DNA from: Solirubrum puertoriconensis
GTDB taxonomy: Bacteria > Bacteroidota > Bacteroidia > Cytophagales > Hymenobacteraceae
DNA length: 64,000 bases
Assembly (NCBI RefSeq): GCF_001483135.1
Contig: NZ_LNAL01000003.1
Location: 558,001 to 622,000, forward strand
Reading direction: 5' to 3'
Below, piece after piece: positions 25,700 to 34,791 of this stretch. A program made the translations under genes and the position numbers. Every line of letters starts with the position of its first letter. Position 1 is the first letter of the stretch. The notes below the pieces were generated by a model that did no database searches, was not told where the DNA came from, and was given only the letters and a program-made list of their open reading frames with translations.

Positions 25700-27769
25700 T
25701 TAAATACTCCCCGAGTACCGCCGAATGGCCCACTCGGCCGTAGCCAACGCCAGCAGCAGGAAGAACAGCCACTTTTCGTCGATAATATCCTTAAGCTCTT
25801 CTTGCGTGTAAAGCACCGGCTTGAATTTGGCCTGTATTAATTGCTGCTCAAGCTGCTGCAGCTGCGCGGGGTAGTAAAGGCGGCCGCCGCTACGTTGCGC
25901 CAGTTGGTAGAGCATGTTGTGGTCGGCGCGCGAGGCTGCGGCTTCCAGTTGCTGCTCCTGCACCAGCAGCTCGCCGCGGTCTTCCTGGGCTTGGCCGGCT
26001 ACGGTAGCGCGGGCGGTGTAGCGGTAGAGGCCACCGGGCAAGGTGCCGAGGTTCAGGGGGCCGCCGTTTTCACGGTTGGTGAAGTTGAACGTGCGCGGAC
26101 GGTTTTGCTCGTCGGTGAGCGTAAGGGTAATGCGCTGCCCGTACACGCGCTCAAACACGGCATTGTACGTCTCGACACCTAGGGTTACCTCATCGGTGGT
26201 GTTGAATGCGTCCTGCGTGGGGTACACATCGAGGCGCTTGCGGCGGCTATCCTGCGTGAGCAGCTGCAGCAGGCGCGTCATCAGGCCATCGTAGGCGCTG
26301 GGCTTGTCGTCGTGGGTGGCGGCTTCTTCGAGGCGCCACTGCCAGCTGCCGTCGGTTAGCAAGGTGGCCTGCCGCTGGCCCGCCTGGCCGGCTACTACCA
26401 GCAGCGGGCGGGTGGTGCGCGTGCCATTTACCTGCTGACGCAAGATTACTTCTGCCCCCCCGCCTAGTTGCGGTGTGCCCACTACGGGCACTTGCGGATA
26501 ATCCGTCAGGCGCGAGGCTACACCGGCATCTAGGGCAAAACGCGTGAAATTGGGGTTGAGCACGGGCGAAGCATCGGGGCCGGTGCCGCCGTTCACGCGC
26601 ACGCCGGTACCTAGGTTGTTGTAGGCGCCTAGGTCGGATTGGGCGCCTAGGATGTAGAAGGCCGGCAAGCGGCGTGTGCGTACGTACTGCACAATGTCGC
26701 GGCCCTCGGCGGTGCGGCTGGGCAGTTGGTGTAGCACGGCCACGTCGTAATCTTGGTTAGCGCGCAGTGGCGAAATGCCGGGCAGCACCAGCGTCACGTC
26801 GAAATTGTCGTTCTGGATAAGCGCAGCACGCAGGGCTTTCAGGTCGGGGTGGGGCACGGCGCCGGCCAGCAGCACGCGCAGGCGGCCTTTCACTACTTCC
26901 ACGTAGGCGTTGCGGGCGTTGTTGAGCAGCGTAAACTCGCCGGGCTGCTGCTCCACCAACACTTCGTAGCGGTGCTTGCCGGGGGCAGCGGCTGTCAGCA
27001 AAAATTGGGTGCGCTGCAGGCGGCGGTTGGGGTTGAGCTGCACCGTTTGGCGAGCCAGCACGCGGCCGTTCTCACGGATGAGCACATTAGCCGACCCGCT
27101 GCTAAAACCATCGTAGCCAATTTCGGCCTCGATGGGGAAACGGTTGCCCGAAAAAGCCACGCGGTTGTAGCGCAGGTCTGTTACGCGCAAGTCGCGGCGG
27201 GGCACGGTGTCACCTAGGGCCAGCGGGTAAATGGGGTAGGTGAAGTCGGCATACACAGGCGGGCGGCCCTGGTTGGCCAGGCCATCGGAGGCCAGCACCA
27301 CGGCGGCCAGGTTACGGCCTTGGTAGCCCTCCTGCAAGCCCGTGAGCAGTTGGTCGAGGTTGGTGGCCGATTGGCGAAAGCGCAGTTGTGCCGCCTGCGC
27401 GGGCGAGGCTGTATCGAGGGTACGCAGCTGAACTTCGTAGCCAGCATCGCGAAGGCGCGCCGCCATGGCATCGAGGCCCGTGAGCGTACGGCGCAAGCTA
27501 GTCGTATCAGCGGTATAAAGCGGTACCGAACGCGAATCATCGACGGCGAATACCACGGTGGGTGCCTCCTCGGTGGTGCTGTTGCGCCGGATAATCGGAC
27601 CTAGGAGCAGCCAGCAGAGGAGGCTCACCAAGGTAAAGCGCAGGAAGGCAAGGCCGTAGTTAACGGCTTTGCTCCAGGGTGCGCGTTTGGAGTACAGCAA
27701 CGCCGCATAGCCAGCGCCTACGGCCAAGCACAGCAGGAGAAACCAAGGGGAGTAGGCGGTCGTCAGCAA
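25700..27769 (-). CDS. Large VWA-like membrane protein, unknown role
   Basis: 689 residues. Two N-terminal membrane helices (about 8-28 and 38-60) are followed by a von Willebrand A-like domain with VFAVDDSRSVPL (about 74-85), VVLASDGLANQG (about 157-168) and a Pro-rich loop. The DDSRS replaces the canonical DxSxS metal site, so metal binding is uncertain. A middle region (about 290-480) resembles the glutamine-amidotransferase-like fold seen in related membrane proteins. One C-terminal helix (about 668-684) ends the protein. Bacteroidota carry many such proteins near BatA/aerotolerance-type genes, but no Bat or MoxR genes are adjacent here. Confidence 0.8.
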   Translation of the reverse strand: MLTTAYSPWFLLLCLAVGAGYAALLYSKRAPWSKAVNYGLAFLRFTLVSLLCWLLLGPIIRRNSTTEEAPTVVFAVDDSRSVPLYTADTTSLRRTLTGLDAMAARLRDAGYEVQLRTLDTASPAQAAQLRFRQSATNLDQLLTGLQEGYQGRNLAAVVLASDGLANQGRPPVYADFTYPIYPLALGDTVPRRDLRVTDLRYNRVAFSGNRFPIEAEIGYDGFSSGSANVLIRENGRVLARQTVQLNPNRRLQRTQFLLTAAAPGKHRYEVLVEQQPGEFTLLNNARNAYVEVVKGRLRVLLAGAVPHPDLKALRAALIQNDNFDVTLVLPGISPLRANQDYDVAVLHQLPSRTAEGRDIVQYVRTRRLPAFYILGAQSDLGAYNNLGTGVRVNGGTGPDASPVLNPNFTRFALDAGVASRLTDYPQVPVVGTPQLGGGAEVILRQQVNGTRTTRPLLVVAGQAGQRQATLLTDGSWQWRLEEAATHDDKPSAYDGLMTRLLQLLTQDSRRKRLDVYPTQDAFNTTDEVTLGVETYNAVFERVYGQRITLTLTDEQNRPRTFNFTNRENGGPLNLGTLPGGLYRYTARATVAGQAQEDRGELLVQEQQLEAAASRADHNMLYQLAQRSGGRLYYPAQLQQLEQQLIQAKFKPVLYTQEELKDIIDEKWLFFLLLALATAEWAIRRYSGSI

Positions 27770-27879
27770 CGGGCGAAATCAGCAAGTGGAATACCAAGAA
27801 CTCCACTGCAAGCTAAACGGTTGCGCGGCACGGAGTCGGAAGAGGCGTAAATAACGCCCGGTGCGCTAAGTTAGGCCGG

Positions 27880-28640
27880 ATGAATCACGTCGGACCAATG
27901 CACCTGAGGTTATGCCTGGCCATCGATAAGCTTTACAAGGGATTTGCGCGGTATCCGTTAAACCCCGCGATGGAGGGCAGCCAATGTATGGTGCTGTGTT
28001 ACATCAATGGAATCAGCAGCTTGCCGCTACTGCCTTGCGAGAGTTATCCGAAGAAGATCTGCGGATTTTCCACTTCAAAGTCATGACGACGTGGGGCGAT
28101 GTAAATGACTTCAAGCACTTTTTGCCGCGCATCTTTGAGCTGCTTGCTCAATTTTCATTGGGGTTTGAAGAGTGGATAGCCTTAGATAAGCTCAACTACG
28201 GCAAGTGGCATACTTGGCCCCAGCAGGAGCAGGCTGCCGTGGCAGAGTATCTACTGGCCCTTTAGGATGAAATATTGACTACGTCCGACGAACGAGCGGA
28301 TGCTTTCTGCGGTGACTACTTCGGAGCTATAGCAAACGTGTATCCCGATCTGAAGGAGTTACTGTGCCGCTGGGAGCAGGCACCCTCATCGGGGCTAATT
28401 AGGTTAGGACTTTTTGTCTACTATAACCTTGACTACCTGAAGAAAAACGGTCGGCTTTCGGCGCATGATAAACGGACTGATCTTGCGCCACAGGTGCTAC
28501 AATGGTTAGTGGCCGACCAAATTGCAAGCAAAATAGAAACAGCCTTTTTTGCGGCGGCGGACCCATTCCTGGCAGAACAAATGTCAACAGCGGTACAAAT
28601 GCTGGGGCGCTACAGCCCTGAGCGGTACATGGGTTGCTAA
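27880..28640 (+). pseudogene. Decayed gene: one frameshift and one in-frame amber codon
   Basis: Three reading pieces join into one protein of about 250 residues. Piece one starts at 27880 or 27898 and reads KLYKGFARYPLNPAMEGSQC. It continues in another frame from about 27985-28010 with LRELSEEDL, MTTWGDVNDFKHFLPR and YGKWHTWPQQEQAAVAEYLLAL. That piece stops at TAG (28263-28265). Past this stop the same frame goes on without a break (DEILTTSDERADAF, then QVLQWLVADQIASKIETAFF) to 28640. From memory, intact relatives have Trp at the amber position (TGG to TAG). The family has no known function. The segment is A+T-richer and lacks CCTAGG. Confidence 0.65.
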
Positions 28641-28910
28641 CGCCTTGCCACCGTCACTAGCTCCTCCCTGTTGAACCTTTGCACCGGCTAAATCACGCGC
28701 CCCAGCAGTGCCACTTGCCTACCGTCTCGTTCGCGCATTTGCTGCTGTACTAAATGCGTCAAGGTGAACCTTTATTAGCTGCAATATACAGGATGTAATA
28801 TTATGAAATTATTTGTTTAGTATAATTTTTTATAAAAATAGTTTAAAATGTTAAACTTGTTAACCTTAACTTATTGCAAGTGAATCTTTAACACCTTTTA
28901 CGCAACGATT

Positions 28911-29303
28911 ATGAAACACTCTCAACACCTCGGGTATGCTGCTTTACTACCTATGATTTTGCTGTTCGGAAGCTGTCAGAAGGCCGCAGACGAAGTAACA
29001 CCTAATGTTCCTAGTGCCGATCCTATGGGGCAGTTAGCAGTTGGTGCCCAATGGGAACAAGGGGGGGCAGTAACAGGCTTGGATTGCCCCGTTCTGATGA
29101 CTGTAGTCTCGATGGCGGTTACAGATCAGGGCGCTGGGACAGTTGCTCGCTGGGTTGGAAAAGCCACATGTCCGCCCGATAAGAAGCTGTCGTTTAGAGC
29201 AAGCTACACGAACGAAGCGGGTAATTACTTTGAATACCAAACGATTACCGAAACGGACGGGGATGTGAAGATGGTAACCTTCTACTTGCCATCTAAGCAA
29301 TAG
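28911..29303 (+). CDS. Orphan lipoprotein
   Basis: 130 residues. The signal peptide ends in a lipobox LFGSC (Cys22), so the protein is membrane-anchored by lipid. The mature part has two further Cys residues (DCP near 59 and TCP near 87) that could form a disulphide, and a beta-rich C-terminus. No family is recognised. The 270 bp upstream are very A+T-rich (about 28780-28900), probably a promoter region. The gene shares low G+C and absence of CCTAGG with the pseudogene beside it, a sign of transferred DNA. Confidence 0.65.
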   Translation: MKHSQHLGYAALLPMILLFGSCQKAADEVTPNVPSADPMGQLAVGAQWEQGGAVTGLDCPVLMTVVSMAVTDQGAGTVARWVGKATCPPDKKLSFRASYTNEAGNYFEYQTITETDGDVKMVTFYLPSKQ

Positions 29304-29404
29304 CTATAACTGAATATCGACACAGGCTTAGCAGTCCGTTACCCGCAAAATTGCTGGCATGGCGAGCATATGAGTGTTCACTGGTTGAAGCTCTACTTGG
29401 GTAT

Positions 29405-29456
29405 GCACAGTAAAAAAGCAGCCGCTCCCTAGGGGGCGGCTGCTTTTTTACTGTGC
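29405..29456. terminator. Bidirectional terminator with CCTAGG in its loop
   Basis: Perfect 21-bp arms at 29405-29425 and 29436-29456, including A6 and T6 runs. The 10-base tip contains CCTAGG (29428-29433). Separates the lipoprotein gene and fabG. Confidence 0.88.
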
Positions 29457-29544
29457 GCTAGTTTTGCAAGAAAGAGTAAGATTATTATCCGCTTCGATTG
29501 CAGGATTAACGAAACCCTTTGATAAATACAGCTAGCTGCAAACC

Positions 29545-30294
29545 CTAGGTCAGCATGCCGCCGTCAACCTGCAGCACTTGGCCGGTGATATAGGCCGAGT
29601 CGTCCGAGGCCAAGAAGGCGGTGGCTTTGGCTACATCTTCGGGGGTGCCGCCGCGCTTCAGCGGAATGGCCTTGCGCCACTCGTCAACCACTTTTTGGTC
29701 TAGCTCGCCGGTCATTTCGGTTTCGATGAAGCCTGGGGCAATGGCGTTGCAACGGATGTTGCGCGAGCCTAGCTCCAAAGCTACCGACTTGGTGAAGCCG
29801 ATGATGCCTGACTTAGAAGCCGCGTAGTTGGCCTGGCCAGCGTTGCCTTTGATGCCCACCACCGAGGTCATGTTGATGATGGAACCCGATTTGGCGCGCA
29901 TCATGGGCTTGGTGGCGGCTTTCGTCAGGTTGAACACCGATTTCAGGTTCACATTCAGCACCTGGTCCCACTGCTCCTCGCTCATGCGCATCAGCAGGCC
30001 ATCTTTGGTGATGCCGGCGTTGTTCACGAGCACATCCAGCTTGCCGAACTCGGCAATTACATCGTCAACGAGCTTTTCGGCTTGCTGATAGTCGGAAGCG
30101 TCGGAGCGGTACCCTTTTACTTTGGTGCCGAAGGCGGCCAGCTCCTGTTCGAGCTGCTGGCCCTTCTCAACGCTGGAGAGGTACGTAAAGGCAACCTGAG
30201 CGCCCAGTTGGGCAAAATGCTGGGCAATGGCCCGGCCAATTCCTTTCGAAGCGCCCGTAATCAGGGCTACTTTTCCGTCGAGCAGTTTGGTCAT
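29545..30294 (-). CDS. fabG: 3-oxoacyl-[acyl-carrier-protein] reductase FabG
   Basis: 249 residues from the ATG at 30294. Classical short-chain dehydrogenase: TGASKGIG at 13-20, NNAG at 91-94, catalytic Ser144, Tyr157 and Lys161 in the YAASK motif. The C-terminal ITGQVLQVDGG is typical of FabG. It reduces 3-oxoacyl-ACP with NADPH in fatty acid elongation. A TAGCTTTG box begins 6 bp upstream of the ATG, so the longer frame upstream is excluded. The gene is alone, divergent from the TonB receptor. Confidence 0.93.
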   Translation of the reverse strand: MTKLLDGKVALITGASKGIGRAIAQHFAQLGAQVAFTYLSSVEKGQQLEQELAAFGTKVKGYRSDASDYQQAEKLVDDVIAEFGKLDVLVNNAGITKDGLLMRMSEEQWDQVLNVNLKSVFNLTKAATKPMMRAKSGSIINMTSVVGIKGNAGQANYAASKSGIIGFTKSVALELGSRNIRCNAIAPGFIETEMTGELDQKVVDEWRKAIPLKRGGTPEDVAKATAFLASDDSAYITGQVLQVDGGMLT

Positions 30295-30299
30295 AAAGG

Positions 30300-30307
30300 C
30301 AAAGCTA
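30300..30307 (-). promoter_or_regulatory. -7 box of fabG
   Basis: TAGCTTTG on the minus strand just before the ATG at 30294; it supports the shorter fabG start. Confidence 0.45.
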
Positions 30308-30554
30308 AACCACTGGCGAAGCTTGCGCCGCTGATTTATCGGATTTTTTGTGCGAGCTAAAGTCCTGATCCGAATTATATAAGCCCGTTTGGGCAATACT
30401 AAAAGCAGGCTTAGAGCGCAGTTACCACCTTTGCAGCCGCAAGCTGCGTAGTGCTTGCAAGCAACCATTTCGCCCGGCCAGTAATCAAACTATTCTACTG
30501 ATGAGTGGGTTAGCCTCAGGCCGCCGAAGTACTTCGCGTGCTTTACCTGTATTC

Positions 30555-32897
30555 ATGGTTCGTTTACGCTCGTTCCGATTTGTTTTTTCGTTGCTGCTCC
30601 TGCTGGCGGCACCGCTTAGTTTGTTGGCCCAGGTGGTGCTGCGCGGCACGGTGCGTGGCTCCGATGGCAGCGCCTTGCCAGGAGCCAACGTGGCCGTGCC
30701 GCGCCTAGGTTTGGGTACCGCTACCAACCCCGATGGCAGCTACGAACTGAGTTTGCCCACCGGCCGGCACAGCGTGCAAGCCTCGTTTATCGGCTACCAA
30801 AACCAAAGCCTCGACGTAAACCTTCGCAACACGCAGCGCCTCGATTTTACGCTTGCGCCGGGTGGTACCGAGCTGCAAGAAGTTGTAATCGAGGGCTCGG
30901 GCACGCTGGAGCAGAAGCTGCAAACCACTCAAATGGGGGCCGAGCGCATTACCGCGCGCGAGGCCAAGTTGCTGCCGGCGTTGTTTGGCGAGGTGGATAT
31001 TCTGAAAACCCTGCAGCTAAAGCCCGGCGTGCAAAACGGCGGCGAGGGCACCAGCGGCTTGTTCGTGCGCGGCGGCTCGGCCGACCAAAACCTATTTCTG
31101 GTTGATGACGCCGTGGTGTACAATCCCAACCACTTGTTCGGGTTGTTCAGCACTTTCAACTCCGATGTGGTGCAGTCCGTCGACCTGTACAAATCGGGCT
31201 ACCCGGCGCAGTACGGTGGCCGTTTGTCGTCGGTGGTGGATGTGAAGCTGCGCGAAGGCAGCCGCGACTCCCTAGGGGTAAGTGGCGGCATCGGCCTAAT
31301 TTCGTCGCGCCTGGCGGTGGAAGCGCCCATCAAGAAGGGCAAGGGTTCGTTTATCGTAGCAGGCCGGCGCACCTACTTCGATGTGTTTACACGGCAAATC
31401 AACAAGCTAAACGCCGACGACCCCGATTACAACCCCATTCCGGATTACTATTTCTACGACCTCAATGCCAAGGCCAATTACCAACTCACCGACAAGGACC
31501 AGGTGTTCCTGAGCGGGTACTTCGGCAACGACGTTTTCGGATTCAACTCCACGCAGGGCTTCAACTTCGATTTTCGGTGGGGCAACCGCGCCGCCACGGC
31601 CCGCTGGAGCCACGTGTTCAGCCCTAGGTTCTTTACCAATACCTCGGCCACGGCATCTTATTACACCTACAACATCGCCAACAAGCTCGATCAGTTCAGC
31701 TTTGGCCTGAGCAGCAGTATCCGCGACTACAACCTGCGCTCCGATTGGGAGTGGCGCCCCGAGGGCGGCAAGCACGTGGTGCGGTTTGGCGGTAGCGGCA
31801 CTTTGCACCACTTCGGGGTGGGCCGCCTGCAAGCCGGCTCGCAGGATCAGGAGCTGAACATCGGCCAGGATGTGCAGTACGACGGGCAGGAGGGAGGCCT
31901 GTACGCGGCCGACAACTTTACGGTAACCGATAAGCTGGCCCTCGACTACGGTTTGCGCCTCTCGGGCTTCCGCTCGGGCCGCAACGATTACGGCGGGTTG
32001 GAGCCCCGCCTGGCCGCGCGTTACACTTTGTCGCCGAAAACCACGCTGAAGGCCAGCTACGCCCTCATGTACCAGTACGTACACTTGGTTACGAACTCGG
32101 GTGCTTCGCTGCCCACGGATATTTGGTACCCCTCGCGCCTGTCGGTAAAGCCGCAACGCTCGCAGCAGGTATCGGCAGGGGTGAGCTGGCTGTTTGCGGG
32201 TGGTAAGCTGTTGCTCACCAACGAGGTGTACTACAAGTGGGCCCAGCGCCAGATCGACTTCCGCGACGGCGCGCAGCTGTTCGTGAACCCCGAATTGGAT
32301 CAGGAATTTCTGTTCGGGCGCGGCTGGGCCTACGGCAACGAGGTGTACCTCGAGAAGAAGGACGGCCGCACCACCGGCTGGCTGGGCTACACCTTGGCCT
32401 GGACGAAGCGCGAGTTTGAACCCCAGCGCGGTACCGATGGCATCAACGGCGGCCGACCGTTTTATCCCACCTACGACCGCCGCCACAACCTCACGCTGGT
32501 GCTGCTGCACCAACTCAGCAAGCGCATCAACCTCACGGGCTCGTTTGTGTACACCTCGGGCAACCCCACCACGCTGCCCACGGGCCGCATTGCCGTGCAA
32601 GATGTGTTTGGCGGCGAGCTGGAGGCCGTGCCCTTGTACCCCGACCGCAACAGCTTCCGGCTGCCCAGCTACAACCGCCTCGACCTAGGCGTGGTGTACA
32701 AACTGCGGCCCATGCGCTGGGGCGGCGAGTCGGACCTGACGCTGAGCATTTACAACGCCTACAACCGGCGCAATCCCTACTTCATCTACATCGATGAGGT
32801 GCGCGACCAAGAAACCGAGGAGGTACTGCGTTACCGCGCCCGCCAGGTGTCGTTGTTCCCCGTGATTCCGTCGCTGACTTACAACTTCAAATTCTAA
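30555..32897 (+). CDS. TonB-dependent outer-membrane receptor with carboxypeptidase-like N-domain
   Basis: 780 residues from the ATG at 30555, which opens a clear signal peptide (to LLAQ). A carboxypeptidase-D-like regulatory domain follows (LRGTVRGSDGSALPGANV to about residue 110). Then comes a plug domain (GLFVRGGSADQNLFLVDDA near 178) and a long beta-barrel ending with aromatic Phe (YNFKF), as outer-membrane proteins do. Energy comes from TonB-ExbBD. The DUF4249 lipoprotein gene begins 9 bp after the stop, so the two form one operon and probably one uptake complex. Substrate unknown; this subgroup differs from SusC by lacking a SusD partner. Confidence 0.92.
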   Translation: MVRLRSFRFVFSLLLLLAAPLSLLAQVVLRGTVRGSDGSALPGANVAVPRLGLGTATNPDGSYELSLPTGRHSVQASFIGYQNQSLDVNLRNTQRLDFTLAPGGTELQEVVIEGSGTLEQKLQTTQMGAERITAREAKLLPALFGEVDILKTLQLKPGVQNGGEGTSGLFVRGGSADQNLFLVDDAVVYNPNHLFGLFSTFNSDVVQSVDLYKSGYPAQYGGRLSSVVDVKLREGSRDSLGVSGGIGLISSRLAVEAPIKKGKGSFIVAGRRTYFDVFTRQINKLNADDPDYNPIPDYYFYDLNAKANYQLTDKDQVFLSGYFGNDVFGFNSTQGFNFDFRWGNRAATARWSHVFSPRFFTNTSATASYYTYNIANKLDQFSFGLSSSIRDYNLRSDWEWRPEGGKHVVRFGGSGTLHHFGVGRLQAGSQDQELNIGQDVQYDGQEGGLYAADNFTVTDKLALDYGLRLSGFRSGRNDYGGLEPRLAARYTLSPKTTLKASYALMYQYVHLVTNSGASLPTDIWYPSRLSVKPQRSQQVSAGVSWLFAGGKLLLTNEVYYKWAQRQIDFRDGAQLFVNPELDQEFLFGRGWAYGNEVYLEKKDGRTTGWLGYTLAWTKREFEPQRGTDGINGGRPFYPTYDRRHNLTLVLLHQLSKRINLTGSFVYTSGNPTTLPTGRIAVQDVFGGELEAVPLYPDRNSFRLPSYNRLDLGVVYKLRPMRWGGESDLTLSIYNAYNRRNPYFIYIDEVRDQETEEVLRYRARQVSLFPVIPSLTYNFKF

Positions 32898-32905
32898 GCT
32901 GAACG

Positions 32906-33757
32906 ATGCCATTGCCTTCAACAGCTTCTGCTTTTCGCCTGTTTAGGCCTGTACTGGCCATCGTTTCGGTGGGCTGGCTAAGCAGCTGCGGCTTGCAGAA
33001 AGACGTGGACGTGGAGCTGCCCGCGCCGCCCGCCCAGCTGGTAGCCGAGTGCTACCTCGAGTCGGGCCAGATTCCGCAGATTACCGTTACCGAAACGGTG
33101 CCGTACCTCAGCGAGCCAAGCAACGAGCTGCTCACCGACGTAACCGTTACGCTTACCGGGCCCACTGGCCGTATTGATACCCTGCGCTTTGGCCCCGGCC
33201 AGAACGCCGGCACCAAAAAGTTCTTCACGCACCGGGGGCGCCGCCGCCTCACCATCCGTCCCGGTGACACGTACCGCCTCGATGTGAAGGACACCAAAGG
33301 ACGCCACCTGTTTGGCTCCTCCACCATGCCGGCTATCGTGCCTATTGATACGGTGGAGTGGAAGTTTAACGACCGCACCGGCGAACAGCGCAAAGCCTAC
33401 GTGCTAACCAAGTTCGACGACCCCGCCGCCACCGTCGATTTTTACCGCTTGCAGGTGCACCGCCGCCATGTAAACGACGACCCCGAGGTGGACTACACGC
33501 CCGACGACCGCCTGCTCAACGGCCAGCGGTTTGTGCTTGGTACCAGCTACGAGTTCTCGCCCAACGATACGCTCTTCGTGGCGTTGTACCACCTCGAGCG
33601 GCCCTATTACGATTTCCTGCGCTCCATTGACGATGCGCAATCGGCCAACGGCAACCCCTTTGGGCAGCCCGCTAAAGTGCGCAGCACGGTAGAGGGCGGC
33701 ATTGGCGTGTTCACCATCCTGAGTTACGAGCGTCGTCGGGTTATTTTGAAGGAGTAG
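32906..33757 (+). CDS. DUF4249 lipoprotein, partner of the TonB receptor
   Basis: 283 residues. Lipoprotein signal peptide with WLSSC (Cys28). The mature protein is beta-rich with YLESGQIPQITVTETVPYL (about 56-74) and the paired strands typical of DUF4249, a Bacteroidota family always found beside a TonB receptor of this type. It probably sits at the outer membrane and caps or assists the receptor. It is translated from the same mRNA as the receptor (9 bp gap) and is closed by a bidirectional terminator. Exact role unknown. Confidence 0.85.
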   Translation: MPLPSTASAFRLFRPVLAIVSVGWLSSCGLQKDVDVELPAPPAQLVAECYLESGQIPQITVTETVPYLSEPSNELLTDVTVTLTGPTGRIDTLRFGPGQNAGTKKFFTHRGRRRLTIRPGDTYRLDVKDTKGRHLFGSSTMPAIVPIDTVEWKFNDRTGEQRKAYVLTKFDDPAATVDFYRLQVHRRHVNDDPEVDYTPDDRLLNGQRFVLGTSYEFSPNDTLFVALYHLERPYYDFLRSIDDAQSANGNPFGQPAKVRSTVEGGIGVFTILSYERRRVILKE

Positions 33758-33777
33758 AGCTAAGCTGAGTTACCAAT

Positions 33778-33816
33778 AAATCGGGGCCACGAACCTAGGT
33801 TCGGTGGCCCCGATTT
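33778..33816. terminator. Bidirectional terminator with a CCTAGG tip
   Basis: AAATCGGGGCCAC at 33778-33790 pairs with GTGGCCCCGATTT at 33804-33816. The loop is the palindrome GAACCTAGGTTC, so the whole hairpin is nearly fully paired. Confidence 0.85.
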
Positions 33817-33835
33817 GTTGAGTTGCCAGTAGTCC

Positions 33836-34678
33836 TTACTGCTGTTCCACCACGCGCTTCAGCAACGCAGTCAGGCGTGGCTCGGCATCGGCGGCGGCGG
33901 CGAGGATGTGCTGAATATCAACTGGCTTGAGGTGCTCGGGGCTGGCCAGGTCGGTGATGACGGAAACGGCCAAAACCGGCAGGCCCATGTGGCGCGCGGC
34001 AATTACCTCGGGCACGGTGCTCATGCCCACGGCATCGGAGCCGATAATGCGCAGGTAGCGGTACTCGGCCGGCGTTTCGAGCATGGGGCCGGGCAAGGAG
34101 GCATACACCCCCCGGCGCACGCGCGGGCCAAACCCTAGGTCGGCGGCGGCGGCTTGGGCTTGGGCAAGCAGGTCGGCGTCGTAGGGCGCAAACATATCGG
34201 GGAAGCGCGGCCCTAGCTCATCGAGGTTGGGACCCACGAGCGGATTGGTGGGCTGCAGGTTGATGTGGTCATCGATGAGCATCAGGTCGCTGATGCGGAA
34301 CTCGGGGTGCAGGCCACCGGCAGCGTTGCTCACGAACAGCTTGCTGATGCCCAGCAACTTCAGCACCCGCACCGGAAACACCACCTGCTGCATGGTGTAG
34401 CCCTCGTAGTAATGGAAGCGCCCTTGCAGCACTGCCACCCGCCGGCCACCTAGGGTGCCCAGCAGCAACCGGCCCGCGTGGCTTTCCACCGTTGATACCG
34501 GAAAGTGCGGAATATCGGCGTAGCTGAGCGCGTGCTCTACTTGCACCTCCTTGGCTAAGGCACCTAGGCCCGTGCCCAGGATGATGCCAAATTCGGGCTG
34601 GAAAGCAGCGGCTTGTTGCTGAATGTATGCGGCGGCAGCGCGCAGTTGGGAAAGTTGTTCGGCGGCAGTTTGGGGCAT
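33836..34678 (-). CDS. Purine-nucleoside phosphorylase (trimeric PNP type)
   Basis: 280 residues from the ATG at 34678. Motifs: GIILGTGLGALA near 33, HAGRLLLGTLGGRRV near 68, QGRFHYYEGY near 88 and VSNAAGGLHPEF near 118 (N/A/A-G base-binding strand). MSTVPEVIAARHMG near 224 is the PNP-MTAP signature. It splits inosine, guanosine and relatives with phosphate to base and ribose-1-phosphate in the cytoplasm. A hairpin followed by T6 runs directly into its ATG, so translation and transcription from upstream may be attenuated. Confidence 0.93.
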   Translation of the reverse strand: MPQTAAEQLSQLRAAAAYIQQQAAAFQPEFGIILGTGLGALAKEVQVEHALSYADIPHFPVSTVESHAGRLLLGTLGGRRVAVLQGRFHYYEGYTMQQVVFPVRVLKLLGISKLFVSNAAGGLHPEFRISDLMLIDDHINLQPTNPLVGPNLDELGPRFPDMFAPYDADLLAQAQAAAADLGFGPRVRRGVYASLPGPMLETPAEYRYLRIIGSDAVGMSTVPEVIAARHMGLPVLAVSVITDLASPEHLKPVDIQHILAAAADAEPRLTALLKRVVEQQ

Positions 34679-34710
34679 AAAAAAGCGCCGCCGACAAGTG
34701 CCGGCGGCGC
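34679..34710 (-). promoter_or_regulatory. Hairpin plus T6 directly before the PNP start codon
   Basis: GCGCCGCCG at 34685-34693 pairs with CGGCGGCGC at 34702-34710. On the minus strand it is followed by TTTTTT and then ATG without any gap. It may end sppA transcription, attenuate PNP or hide its ribosome site. Confidence 0.6.
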
Positions 34711-34791
34711 GTAAAAGTAGCTCTAAGTTGAGCTTCGCAACATTTGGGTCCGGGCTGATTTTCATCAAGCCCCCGGCCTCAGGCAATGTGC

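Noticed and set aside
31407-32600. 397-codon frame antisense to the TonB receptor
   Set aside because: Low-complexity His/Val-rich translation without start context; the receptor is well supported.
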